Below, one piece after another: positions 43,479-52,279 of a stretch of 64,000 nt of DNA (position 1 is its first letter; each line of letters begins with the position of its first letter). Made by a program: the position numbers and the translations under genes. Under the pieces are notes generated by a model, which was not told the origin of the DNA, did no database searches, and saw nothing but the letters and a program-made list of their open reading frames with translations. The DNA comes from Rosettibacter primus. GTDB lineage: Bacteria > Bacteroidota > Ignavibacteria > Ignavibacteriales > Melioribacteraceae. The stretch is from positions 186,001 through 250,000 of the forward strand of contig NZ_JAYKGK010000001.1 in NCBI RefSeq assembly GCF_036860675.1. Direction: 5' to 3'.

Positions 43479-43919
43479 CTATTTAGTTAATTCTCCTAAT
43501 TTTTTTGTCCTTTTAACAAGTAAATCTTCTATCTGTTTCATTTTTTTTCTTTGTGATGTTTTAATATCATCATAACCTATCAAATGCAATATCCCGTGAA
43601 TAATCAATCTTCTTAATTCATCTTCATATTTCACTTTATAAATTTTAGCATTTTCTTTTGCTGCTTCACAACATATAAATATCTCTGCATCTAAATTATA
43701 ATTTTCATCTGAATAATTAAAGGAAATAACATCGGTCAAATAATCATGGTTCAAATAATTTTTGTTAATAGTTAAAATTGTATCTGGTTTTACAAAGTTT
43801 ATTTCCAAATTTTTTATAGAAAGATTGAATTCATTTTTGATAAAATGCACTAATCTATGAACGGCTTTTTTATTTATTAAAATATTTTTTTCTTTATTTA
43901 CATATAAACTTTTAATCAA
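43479..43919 (-). CDS. ybeY: Endoribonuclease YbeY
   Basis: 146 residues. This single-strand-specific zinc endoribonuclease acts in 16S rRNA 3' maturation and ribosome quality control. The metal motif reads HGILHLIGYDD (about 116-126): two His are kept but the usual third His of HxxxHxxGYxH is Asp. The same replacement occurs, to my knowledge, in Bacteroidota YbeY proteins. LNHDYLTDVISFNYS, near residue 55, is the other conserved block. It lies one base before smg and 4 bases after the S41 protease gene. Confidence 0.92.
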   Translation of the reverse strand: MIKSLYVNKEKNILINKKAVHRLVHFIKNEFNLSIKNLEINFVKPDTILTINKNYLNHDYLTDVISFNYSDENYNLDAEIFICCEAAKENAKIYKVKYEDELRRLIIHGILHLIGYDDIKTSQRKKMKQIEDLLVKRTKKLGELTK

Positions 43920-43923
43920 AATT

Positions 43924-45522
43924 TCACCTTATCATTTCTTCAGCTTCTTTAAAATGTTGAATTGCTTTTTGAAACTGTCTATCACTCATTAAGATAACTG
44001 AATACCAGCCTTCATCTCTATATATATCTCTTGCAACAAATGCTTTTAATCTTGTTTTTGTAATTTCTTTATCTTTCAGATAATCATCATAATTAAATTT
44101 TATTTTCTGTTCTTTAACAAAATCGATAAATGTTTTCATATCATCTTCTGAAAAATTAAATTCACGAATAAACTTTTGCATATCATGCTTATATATTTGT
44201 CTTAAAACTTCTCCTTTTTTATCCATATATTTTCTTACATAAAGATAGTAGAGATTATTTTTCCTTAGTTCTATTGAGAATTCAGAATCCTTATAATTTT
44301 CTACAATATAGTCAGGTGTGATTCCATTCCCGGCATGTACTTTTCGTCCATTTTTTGTTTTATATATTTCTTTCGAATTATTCTTTTCAAGAGAATGGTC
44401 AACATTATTTGAATCAAATTCAACTCTTTCATAAAGTTCTTTGTAATAATTTTTTTTGTCTTTATAACTTCTTTGTATAGCTCTGCCTGAAGGAGTATAA
44501 TATTTTGCTATTGTGATTCTAACTGCTGAATTATCTGGCAAAACAATTTGACGCTGAACCAAGCCTTTGCCAAAAGTTGTTTCGCCAACAATTAATCCTC
44601 TATCCCAATCTTGAATTGCACCTGCTACAATTTCACTTGCAGAAGCAGAACCACGATTAACAAGAACTATCAAAGGAATTTTTTCATATGGATATTCTTT
44701 TTCTGCTCGATATTCTTCATTGAATTCATCTAATCTTCCTTTTGTGTAAACAATTAATTTTTTATCATCAATAAATAAATCAGCTATTTGAACTGCTTGT
44801 TCAAGATATCCACCAGGATTATTTCTTAAATCGAGAACGAGTTTTTTCATTCCGGATGAATATAATTTTTTCAATGCATCAATCATTTCTTTTGTTGAAG
44901 TTTCGGCAAATCTGTTTAAGCTTATGTATCCAATATCTTTATTATAAATTAGGGATGCATTGACCGAGTAGATATTTATAGTATCTCTCACAATACTAAA
45001 ATTTATTTGCTTTCCAACTGAGGGACGATATACCGTAACTTCAACTTTTGTTCCTTTTTTACCTCTAAGTGATTTAATCACTTGTTCATTGGTAAAACCA
45101 ATGCAACTTTTACCATTTATTTTTATAATTCTGTCGCCTGAAAGTATTCCGACTAATTCACTCGGTCCTCCTGTAATTGGTGAAACTACAACAACAGTAT
45201 CTTTAATTATCTGAAACTCTATACCAATACCTTCAAAGTTTCCGCGAAATTCTTCTTCTGATACTTGTTGTTCTTGAGGCGAAATATAAACTGTATGCGG
45301 GTCAAGATTACTGAACATTCCTTCAATAGCATCTTCAACAAGTTTTTCTCTTTTAAGTGTATCAATGTAAAAGCTCTCGGTATATCTTAAAACATTTTCT
45401 AATTTCTTGATTTGTAAATTTTGTCTGGTTGTCAAAAATCTATTAAGCTGCAAACCAATATAAATTCCAAGAAGTAATGTAATGATTACAGCTGGTGAAT
45501 ATTTCAATAAATTTTTTTTCAT
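43924..45522 (-). CDS. C-terminal processing peptidase (S41 family, CtpA-like)
   Basis: 532 residues. An N-terminal membrane anchor (about 9-29), a PDZ domain (about 85-165, GIGIEFQIIKD and GGPSELVGILSGDRI), and the S41 catalytic domain with the nucleophile in NRGSASASEIVAGAIQD and the lysine of TFGKGLVQ. The long C-terminal part (about 365-532) beyond the protease core is Lys/Asp-rich and helical, as in other Bacteroidota members. It works in the periplasm, trimming C termini. It starts 5 bases after lysS. Confidence 0.93.
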   Translation of the reverse strand: MKKNLLKYSPAVIITLLLGIYIGLQLNRFLTTRQNLQIKKLENVLRYTESFYIDTLKREKLVEDAIEGMFSNLDPHTVYISPQEQQVSEEEFRGNFEGIGIEFQIIKDTVVVVSPITGGPSELVGILSGDRIIKINGKSCIGFTNEQVIKSLRGKKGTKVEVTVYRPSVGKQINFSIVRDTINIYSVNASLIYNKDIGYISLNRFAETSTKEMIDALKKLYSSGMKKLVLDLRNNPGGYLEQAVQIADLFIDDKKLIVYTKGRLDEFNEEYRAEKEYPYEKIPLIVLVNRGSASASEIVAGAIQDWDRGLIVGETTFGKGLVQRQIVLPDNSAVRITIAKYYTPSGRAIQRSYKDKKNYYKELYERVEFDSNNVDHSLEKNNSKEIYKTKNGRKVHAGNGITPDYIVENYKDSEFSIELRKNNLYYLYVRKYMDKKGEVLRQIYKHDMQKFIREFNFSEDDMKTFIDFVKEQKIKFNYDDYLKDKEITKTRLKAFVARDIYRDEGWYSVILMSDRQFQKAIQHFKEAEEMIR

Positions 45523-45527
45523 CTTAT

Positions 45528-47048
45528 TTATTTTTCTGGCTTCATTTGTGGAAATAAAATTACATCACGAATTGATGGTTGATTCGTAAGCAGCATTACC
45601 AATCTATCAATTCCTATTCCTAAACCAGCAGTCGGGGGCATTCCATATTCAAGAGCTCTTAAAAAATCTTCATCTATCTGATGTGCCTCTTCATCGCCAG
45701 CTTCTCTCATCTTAGCCTGTTCTTCAAATCTCTTTCTCTGGTCAATTGGATCATTCAATTCGCTGAATGCATTGCAAATTTCTCTTCCAAGCACAAAACC
45801 TTCAAATCGTTCAACAAGACCTTCTTTACTTCGATGTTTTTTTGCAAGGGGGGAAAGTTCAATTGGATAATCCATAACAAAAGTTGGTTGAATTAGCTGC
45901 GGTTGAATTGTTACTTCAAATAGTTCATCAATTAATTTACCTTTGCTTTCACCACCTTTAATTTCAATTCCTCTTTGCTTAACAGCTTTTACTAATTCTT
46001 CATATGATGCAGTCAGAACATCAATACCTGTATAATTTTTTAATTCATCAACCATAGAAATTCTTTTCCAAGGAGGATTAAAATTTATATTATTGCCTTC
46101 AATTTCAAATTCTGTTTTTCCAAAAACATTTACACAAACAGCAGAAATCATCTTTTCAACAAAATCCATCATCCAGAAGTAATCTTTATATGCAACATAT
46201 AATTCAAGCATTGTAAATTCTGGATTATGAGTTTTGTCCATTCCTTCATTTCGGAAATCCTTAGAAATTTCATAAACACCATCAAAACCACCAACAATTA
46301 ATCTTTTAAGATAAAGTTCATCTGCAATTCTCAAATAAAGGTCAATATCAAGAGCATTGTGATGAGTTATAAATGGTCTTGCAGTTGCTCCGCCATACAA
46401 AGGTTGAAGGACAGGAGTCTCCACTTCAAGAATATTATTACTGTCTAAAAATTTTCTTAATTCAGTAATAATTTTAGCTCTTGTAATAAAAACTTTTTTA
46501 ACATCCGGATTAACAATCAAATCAACATATCGCTGTCTGTAGCGGAGTTCTTTATCTGCAAACTGATCGTAAATAATTTTATTTCCATTTTCATCTATTA
46601 CCTCTTTAGCAATTGGAATTGGTCTTAATGATTTAGCAAGCAATTGATATGATTTGCAATGGACAGAAATTTCTCCTGTTTTTGTTTTAAAAACATATCC
46701 TTCAACACCGATTATATCGCCAATATCAAGAAGTTTAAAGATATCATAAATATCACCGAGGTCATCTTTTTTCAAGTAGATTTGTATTCTTCCTTCATTA
46801 TCCTGAATGTGAGCAAATGTAGCTTTCCCCATTCTTCTTAAAGTCATGATTCTGCCTGCAATTCTAACATCCTTGCCTTCATAATTCACATAATTATTTT
46901 TAATATTCATTGAATAATTATTTACATCATAACTATAAGCATAAGGAAGAATGCCTTTTGAAATAAGTTCGTTTAGTTCTTCATAACGTCTTTGAATTAA
47001 TGAATTATACTCTTGTTCAAAATTGAAGTTTTCCAAATTATCCTCCAT
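45528..47048 (-). CDS. lysS: Lysyl-tRNA synthetase, class II
   Basis: 506 residues. It has an OB-fold anticodon-binding domain (about 55-160, DVRIAGRIMTLRRMGKATFA) and a class II catalytic domain. Motif 1 is near LEVETPVLQPLYGGATARPF, motif 2 is FRNEGMDKTHNPEFTMLE, and motif 3 is GIGIDRLVMLLT at the end. It charges tRNA-Lys. Its start codon is beside the dacB-like stop, overlapping by one base. Confidence 0.97.
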   Translation of the reverse strand: MEDNLENFNFEQEYNSLIQRRYEELNELISKGILPYAYSYDVNNYSMNIKNNYVNYEGKDVRIAGRIMTLRRMGKATFAHIQDNEGRIQIYLKKDDLGDIYDIFKLLDIGDIIGVEGYVFKTKTGEISVHCKSYQLLAKSLRPIPIAKEVIDENGNKIIYDQFADKELRYRQRYVDLIVNPDVKKVFITRAKIITELRKFLDSNNILEVETPVLQPLYGGATARPFITHHNALDIDLYLRIADELYLKRLIVGGFDGVYEISKDFRNEGMDKTHNPEFTMLELYVAYKDYFWMMDFVEKMISAVCVNVFGKTEFEIEGNNINFNPPWKRISMVDELKNYTGIDVLTASYEELVKAVKQRGIEIKGGESKGKLIDELFEVTIQPQLIQPTFVMDYPIELSPLAKKHRSKEGLVERFEGFVLGREICNAFSELNDPIDQRKRFEEQAKMREAGDEEAHQIDEDFLRALEYGMPPTAGLGIGIDRLVMLLTNQPSIRDVILFPQMKPEK

Positions 47049-48541
47049 TAATTTCTTACAAAATTTGCCAATTTATTGCAGATATTATCTTGAATGTAGT
47101 TTACCAGGCTTGAAGGTGATAAAAAATTGTTGATTAGTATAGAAAATGCTAAATATTCTCCTGAAACTGTTTTAACATAACCAGAGAGAGAAGAACTGTA
47201 AGCACTAAATCCAGCTTTAGCTCTAACATTATTTTGAGCAGCTGTTTTTATCATTCTATCAGAAAGAGTTCCATCAACCCCTGCAATTGGAAGTGAATCA
47301 TAAAAGTAGTTAAAAACATTTGATTTATACATGTAACTCAACAGATTTACAATTTGACGAGGTGTAACAAGATTTAATTGCGATAAACCTGAGCCATCAA
47401 CCATAACAAGATTATCTATGTTAATTCCAATCTGGTTAAATAAATCTTTGCATGCTTTAATTCCATTTTCGGATGTTCCATAACCATAAATTTCTAAACC
47501 AATAGTTTTTAATATTTGCTCTGCATAAAAATTATTACTGTTTTTATTCAATTCTTTAATAATCATTCTTAATGGGACTGATTGATGGTTGATTAATGGG
47601 ATTAGATTCTGATAGATAATAATTTTTTCTGAAGTATTAACACTACCAATTTTACCTTTAACAATAATCCCTTTTTTCTCAAGAACTTCTTTAAAGACTG
47701 TCAAAAAAAACATAGTTGGATCTGAAATAGAAATATTTTCGACAACTGGCTTAGAATTTTTCTTAATCTTTCCTGTTATGCTTATTAAGTTTGTTCCTCT
47801 CAGTCTTGATACTTTAATAGTTTGTTCTTCTGAATTACTAACAGTTAATACTTTGCTGATTACAGTAACATATTTTGTATCAGGATTAATTTTAATATTT
47901 GCTGGAAAATTTAATTCTCCTGGAGTAATTGTGATTTCAATTGAATTATCATTAAAGCTGAGAGCACCCGAAGGAGCAGAAAACCAGAAAGATTCATAAT
48001 CCGATAACCAGCCTTTCCCCAGTCCAATATTATCGAAATATGAATCATCCCCAAAAATATTTCCTTCAATTTGAGTAATTCCTTTTGCAAGCAAACTATC
48101 AGCCCATTGTTCAAATATATTTGTAGTATTTCCCGGAAAAAAGCGATTAGAAATTGTTGGGTCACCTGTTCCCTGAATTATTAAATCTCCTTGCAGCACA
48201 CCATTTTTAATAATTCCATTCGCATATAGATTAGTTTCATAAACATAATTATATCCTAAAAGAATTAGTGCTGCCGAAGAAGTAAATAATTTCATATTTG
48301 ATGCAGGTACAAAAAGTTTATCTGCATTTCTTTTATAGATTACATCGCCGGTTTTTAATGAGCGAATATATGCACCACAAAAAGAATTATTAAAACTTGG
48401 GTCATTAAAAGAATCATCTAATTGTTCTCGAAGTTCATTTAATGAATAAAAATTAGAAGTATTCTTTTTATCTAAAGTATCTTTTTGAGCAAAAGCGAAT
48501 GTTGCAAATAAAAATGTAATTAATAATACCTTATCTACCAT
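47048..48541 (-). CDS. dacB: D-alanyl-D-alanine carboxypeptidase/endopeptidase (PBP4, S13)
   Basis: About 497 residues from ATG 48541, which begins the signal peptide MVDKVLLITFLFATFAFA; an ATG 15 bases upstream is possible. The serine motif PASNMKLF (SxxK) and the second motif SNN are present, with the S13 family insertion between them. The third motif reads RAKAG where KTG is expected, so Thr is replaced by Ala. It cleaves the terminal D-Ala or cross-links of peptidoglycan in the periplasm. It overlaps the rluB-like gene by 11 bases. Confidence 0.9.
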   Translation of the reverse strand: MVDKVLLITFLFATFAFAQKDTLDKKNTSNFYSLNELREQLDDSFNDPSFNNSFCGAYIRSLKTGDVIYKRNADKLFVPASNMKLFTSSAALILLGYNYVYETNLYANGIIKNGVLQGDLIIQGTGDPTISNRFFPGNTTNIFEQWADSLLAKGITQIEGNIFGDDSYFDNIGLGKGWLSDYESFWFSAPSGALSFNDNSIEITITPGELNFPANIKINPDTKYVTVISKVLTVSNSEEQTIKVSRLRGTNLISITGKIKKNSKPVVENISISDPTMFFLTVFKEVLEKKGIIVKGKIGSVNTSEKIIIYQNLIPLINHQSVPLRMIIKELNKNSNNFYAEQILKTIGLEIYGYGTSENGIKACKDLFNQIGINIDNLVMVDGSGLSQLNLVTPRQIVNLLSYMYKSNVFNYFYDSLPIAGVDGTLSDRMIKTAAQNNVRAKAGFSAYSSSLSGYVKTVSGEYLAFSILINNFLSPSSLVNYIQDNICNKLANFVRN

Positions 48542-49256
48542 AAGTTTTATACACATTCTGAATTTCTGTAAAGCTTAATTTTCTATAACTTCCTCTTGGA
48601 AGATTTTGAAGTGTAAAAGTTCCAAATCGAATGCGTTCAAGTTCTTCGACATGATAACCTAATGCACCAAACATTCTTTTCACAAAACGATTTCTCCCTT
48701 CAACTGTAGTAACTTTGATTTTTTTATAATCCCCTTTTCGAAAAAAATTGATTTCTTCAAATTTGCTTTTTCTTTTGTCGAGATAAATTCCTGTTAATAA
48801 TTTTTCTTTGTCCTTAACTTCTAAATCTCGATTCAATAATACCTTGTATTCTCTTGGAATTTGATTTGAAGGGTGAGTTAAAAAGTTTGCAAAATCACCG
48901 TCATTAGTTAAAATTAAAACGCCGGTAGTATCGTAATCGAGACGACCAACTGGAAATATTTTATGCTGAGTGTTAATTAAATCAGTTACTTTTTTTCTTT
49001 TCTTTTCATCACTTGTTGTTGTGATATAACCTTTAGGTTTATTCAATAAAAAATAAACTTTCTTTTCTAATTTTAATTTTTCACCGTCGAGTGTAACAAT
49101 ATCATTATCTGTATCAATAACGAACGAAAGCTGATTTACAGATTTACCATTAACAGCAACTCGTCCTTCAAGAATAAAACTTTCAGATTTTCTTCTCGAA
49201 GCTATACCACATTCTGCAATAAATTTATTCAAACGCATTTTCATTTTCTTCATCAC
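48531..49256 (-). CDS. rluB: Pseudouridine synthase RsuA/RluB family
   Basis: 241 residues from the GTG at 49256; ATGs at 49253, 49244 and 49238 are alternatives, and MRLNKFIAECGIASRR at 49238 is where the S4 domain truly begins. The catalytic motif GRLDYDTTGVLILTNDG holds the active Asp. FLLNKPKGYITT and GRNRFVKRMFGALGY complete the family. It isomerises a uridine in rRNA, probably 23S. Position after scpB is the common arrangement, supporting RluB over RsuA. It overlaps scpB by 32 bases. Confidence 0.92.
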   Translation of the reverse strand: MMKKMKMRLNKFIAECGIASRRKSESFILEGRVAVNGKSVNQLSFVIDTDNDIVTLDGEKLKLEKKVYFLLNKPKGYITTTSDEKKRKKVTDLINTQHKIFPVGRLDYDTTGVLILTNDGDFANFLTHPSNQIPREYKVLLNRDLEVKDKEKLLTGIYLDKRKSKFEEINFFRKGDYKKIKVTTVEGRNRFVKRMFGALGYHVEELERIRFGTFTLQNLPRGSYRKLSFTEIQNVYKTYGR

Positions 49257-49890
49257 CTTCAGAATCTGAATGAGAATCTTCTTCTAAGTTTTCTTCTACT
49301 TCGTTCATCATAATTCTTCTTTTTTGTTCCTGAAAATCTTCATCTTTCATAATCTCTTCAATTTCTCGGGGTTTGGGCAAATCAGAAATATTTCTTAAGC
49401 CAAAATATTTCAGGAATTCATCTGTTGTAACATAAAGAAGAGGTCTTCCAACAGTATCGGCTCTTCCCTGAATTGTAATTAAATTTTTTTCGAGCAATGT
49501 ATTCAATGTATAATCTGAGTTTACTCCTCTAATTAATTCAAGTTCTGGTTTTGTAATTGGTTGTTTATAAGCAATGATAGCCAGTGTTTCCAGTGCAGCT
49601 TGACTTAATCTTCTTTTGCTTTTTTCTGTAGATAAATACCCGACATATTTTGCATGGTCTGGTTTTGTAGCATAAACATATCCGTTAGCAATTTTAAGAA
49701 TAACAAAAGCATTTCCGTTTTGGTTATATTTTTCATTTAATTGGTCTACAGTTTTTTCCACATCTTCTTCTGTAATTTCAATATCAGCTCCATCAATTTC
49801 TTTAATTGCATTAATAATTTCTTTAGCAGGAATTGGATCGTCTGCTGCAAAAATCAATGCTTCTACAACTGATATGTATGCATTATCCAT
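49225..49890 (-). CDS. scpB: Segregation and condensation protein B
   Basis: 221 residues. Two winged-helix domains with ISVVEALIFAADDPIPAKEI at the start and the conserved LETLAIIAYKQPITKPELELIRGVNSD split over about 93-120. The C terminus is an acidic tail (HSDSEGDEENENAFE). With ScpA and SMC it forms the chromosome condensation complex loaded by ParB, encoded at 20455. It overlaps scpA by 8 bases. Confidence 0.95.
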   Translation of the reverse strand: MDNAYISVVEALIFAADDPIPAKEIINAIKEIDGADIEITEEDVEKTVDQLNEKYNQNGNAFVILKIANGYVYATKPDHAKYVGYLSTEKSKRRLSQAALETLAIIAYKQPITKPELELIRGVNSDYTLNTLLEKNLITIQGRADTVGRPLLYVTTDEFLKYFGLRNISDLPKPREIEEIMKDEDFQEQKRRIMMNEVEENLEEDSHSDSEGDEENENAFE

Positions 49891-50602
49891 TGTTTAATCC
49901 ATAGATTATGAAATCATTAAATCCCGAAGATTCTTTCAAACCTATTTGACCAGATTTTACCATCTCTAACATGGCAATGAATGTTACAATTATTCTGATT
50001 TTATTTTTCATTTCTTTCATCAGTTCATGAAAAGTGATTTGTGTTTTTTCTTTAAGTTTTTTTGAAATGTAATCCATTTGTTCTTCAATTGTAACATTCC
50101 ACTTTTGGATTTGATGAACAGGTTGTTCGACTCTATCGAGTAGAACTTTTTTAAATGCTTTCATTAAATCATATATTGTAATATTCCTTAATAATGTTTC
50201 ATAATTTGTTGCTGATTCTTTGCTGTCATATTCAAAATTTCCTCTAAAGTTATAATTTCTCATATTAGATTCCATAAAGCTCAATTCTTCAGACATTTCT
50301 TTATAACGTTTATATTCGAGCAAAGCTTTTACCAAATCGGCACGAGGGTCAATTTCTTCTCCTTTCTCATCAACTTCTTTAGGCAAAAGCATCTTTACTT
50401 TTATTTGCATTAAAGTTGCAGCCATGAGAATAAAATCACCTGCAATTTCAAGGTCGAGCTGTTCCAGCATTTTAAGATAATCCATAAAATCCTTTGTAAT
50501 CTTAGAAATAGGAATATCATAAATATTCAGCTCGTCTCTCTTAATAAAAAATAAGAGAAGGTCAAGCGGTCCTTCGAAATGTGAAAGTTTGATTTTATAC
50601 AC
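49883..50602 (-). CDS. scpA: Segregation and condensation protein A (kleisin)
   Basis: 239 residues. The kleisin N-terminal signature FEGPLDLLLFFIKRDELNIYDIPI (about 9-32, of which the first part binds the SMC neck) is clear, followed by LEIAGDFILMAATLMQIKVKMLLP, and a C-terminal winged helix that binds the SMC head. It begins one base before the trpS stop region and overlaps scpB by 8 bases. Confidence 0.95.
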   Translation of the reverse strand: MYKIKLSHFEGPLDLLLFFIKRDELNIYDIPISKITKDFMDYLKMLEQLDLEIAGDFILMAATLMQIKVKMLLPKEVDEKGEEIDPRADLVKALLEYKRYKEMSEELSFMESNMRNYNFRGNFEYDSKESATNYETLLRNITIYDLMKAFKKVLLDRVEQPVHQIQKWNVTIEEQMDYISKKLKEKTQITFHELMKEMKNKIRIIVTFIAMLEMVKSGQIGLKESSGFNDFIIYGLNNG

Positions 50603-50603
50603 T

Positions 50604-51584
50604 TTAACCCAACTTCATTTTTGAACGAACTTCTTCCATAGTTGCCGAAGCAGTCACTTTAGCTTTTCTTTCACCTTCAGTTAAAATTTCTTTAACCTGT
50701 TCAATATTATTTTCATAAAATTTTCTTTTTTCGATTATTGGTTCTAAGAATAAATTTATTTTATCTGCACATTTAGATTTACATTCAACACAACCAAGAG
50801 AACCACTGCGACAATTTTTTTCAATTTCATCTGTTTCTTCTGGATTAAATTTTTTATGATAAGTAAAAACAAGACAAATTTCTGGCCTGCCCGGATCATT
50901 TTTTCTAACCTTCAATGGGTCCGTAACAGCCTTTCTTAATTTTTGATTAACTGTATCAGGTTCATCGGAAAGTAAAATAGTATTTCCAAGAGATTTGCTC
51001 ATTTTTGCATTTCCATCTAAACCTGGGAGTCTGGCAAAATTCGAAAGCAAAGCTTCTGGTTCAGGAAAAACTTCGCCATATTGATTATTAAAACGTCGTG
51101 CAATTTCTCTTGTAATTTCAATGTGAGGAACCTGATCTTCACCAACTGGAACGGCTTCCCCTTTATACAATAAAATATCAGCAGCCTGTAAAACTGGATA
51201 ACCTAAATGCCCATAAACAATATTTTCAATATTTAAATCTCTTACCTGTTCTTTCAGTGTTGGATTTCTTTCAAGTCTTGCTTTTGTTATTAACATGGAA
51301 AAAATAAGAAATAATTCTGCATGTTCTTTAATTTGAGACTGTCTGAAAAATGGACTTTTATTTGGGTCTAATCCACAAGCCAACCAATCTATAACCATTT
51401 CAATAGTATTATTATAAATATCATCAGTAGATAAATCCGTAGTAAGAACATGATAGTCAGCTATTAAATGATAGCTATCATATTCATCCTGTAATTTAAT
51501 CCAGTTTTCAAGAGCACCTACATAGTGACCGAGATGAAGCTTTCCAGTAGGTCTCATGCCGCTTAAAATTCTCTTTTTTGCCAT
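50604..51584 (-). CDS. trpS: Tryptophanyl-tRNA synthetase with Fe-S type cysteine motif
   Basis: 326 residues, class I synthetase. The HIGH-type motif is GKLHLGHYVG (about 13-22), GEDQVPHIEITREIARRFN is the tryptophan pocket region, and KMSKSLGN is the catalytic loop (near 195). In the C-terminal helical domain four cysteines follow the pattern C-x20-C-x6-C-x2-C, starting at EICLVF and ending GCVECK. This is close to the C-x22-C-x6-C-x2-C [4Fe-4S] motif described for Thermotoga maritima TrpRS. It charges tRNA-Trp. It starts the scpA-scpB-rluB run. Confidence 0.95.
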   Translation of the reverse strand: MAKKRILSGMRPTGKLHLGHYVGALENWIKLQDEYDSYHLIADYHVLTTDLSTDDIYNNTIEMVIDWLACGLDPNKSPFFRQSQIKEHAELFLIFSMLITKARLERNPTLKEQVRDLNIENIVYGHLGYPVLQAADILLYKGEAVPVGEDQVPHIEITREIARRFNNQYGEVFPEPEALLSNFARLPGLDGNAKMSKSLGNTILLSDEPDTVNQKLRKAVTDPLKVRKNDPGRPEICLVFTYHKKFNPEETDEIEKNCRSGSLGCVECKSKCADKINLFLEPIIEKRKFYENNIEQVKEILTEGERKAKVTASATMEEVRSKMKLG

Positions 51585-51645
51585 ATATTATTGGAAATAT
51601 TAATTAATGTGGTTACAAAAATAATGAAAAAAAAGTTACTTATGC

Positions 51646-52128
51646 TTATTGAAATAGGTAAGGCTTCCAGGTTTCTTCTATTCTACTTACTGTAGATTTA
51701 ATAAACATTATATGATTTGGAGCATAAGGTTTAATGCGAAGTTTCATTCCTGCTTCTTCCGGGGTTCTATCCCCTTTCTTATTATTGCAAGGAAGACATG
51801 CAGCTACAAGATTTTCCCAGCTGTCATCCCCGCCTTTTGATTTAGGAATTACATGGTCAATGGTTAATGGTAAATCTCCTCTGCCGCAATAAGCACATTT
51901 GTGTCCATCTCTTTTTAAAATGTTTCTTCGAGTAAGTATAATTTTTTTATAAGGAACTTTTACGAAGTCATTTAATCTGATAACACTGGGCCATGGATAT
52001 GTTCTGGAAACTGTATGAATTTTTTTGCGTTCGTTATCTGCTACTAATTCAGCTTTGCCTAAAAGAATTAATATAATTGCCTTTTTTACATTGCATATAG
52101 TTAAAGGCTCGTAACTTTGGTTGAGCAA
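51646..52128 (-). CDS. HNH endonuclease domain protein
   Basis: 160 residues from a TTG at 52128. The HNH domain has CAYCGRGDLPLTIDHVIPKS (about 76-95), then GGDDSWENLVAACLPCNNKKG, with four zinc cysteines in two pairs. This is the common chromosomal HNH family whose members start around RVLVLNQ. Here the matching ARVLLLNQ is encoded in frame upstream of the TTG, and the frame is open back to a TAA at 52194-52192 with no ATG, GTG or TTG, though a GGAGG is present at 52187-52183. The true start is therefore uncertain. It is a lone gene with unknown role, not clearly mobile. Confidence 0.82.
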   Translation of the reverse strand: MLNQSYEPLTICNVKKAIILILLGKAELVADNERKKIHTVSRTYPWPSVIRLNDFVKVPYKKIILTRRNILKRDGHKCAYCGRGDLPLTIDHVIPKSKGGDDSWENLVAACLPCNNKKGDRTPEEAGMKLRIKPYAPNHIMFIKSTVSRIEETWKPYLFQ

Positions 52129-52279
52129 TAAAACTCTTGCATTAAGCGAACCGTTTGAATTGAATTTCCGTTCGAAGATTTTCCTCCGAATTTATATATA
52201 ATTTTTAATGTATTAATAATATTTCCTTTTCTTTGTTACAAATATCGTAAACTGAACTAAATAATGAAAGAGCAAAAAA

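Noticed and set aside
51646..52128. HNH gene as a homing endonuclease or intron remnant
   Set aside because: It belongs to a common chromosomal stand-alone HNH family and does not interrupt any gene; no intron-like structure is seen.
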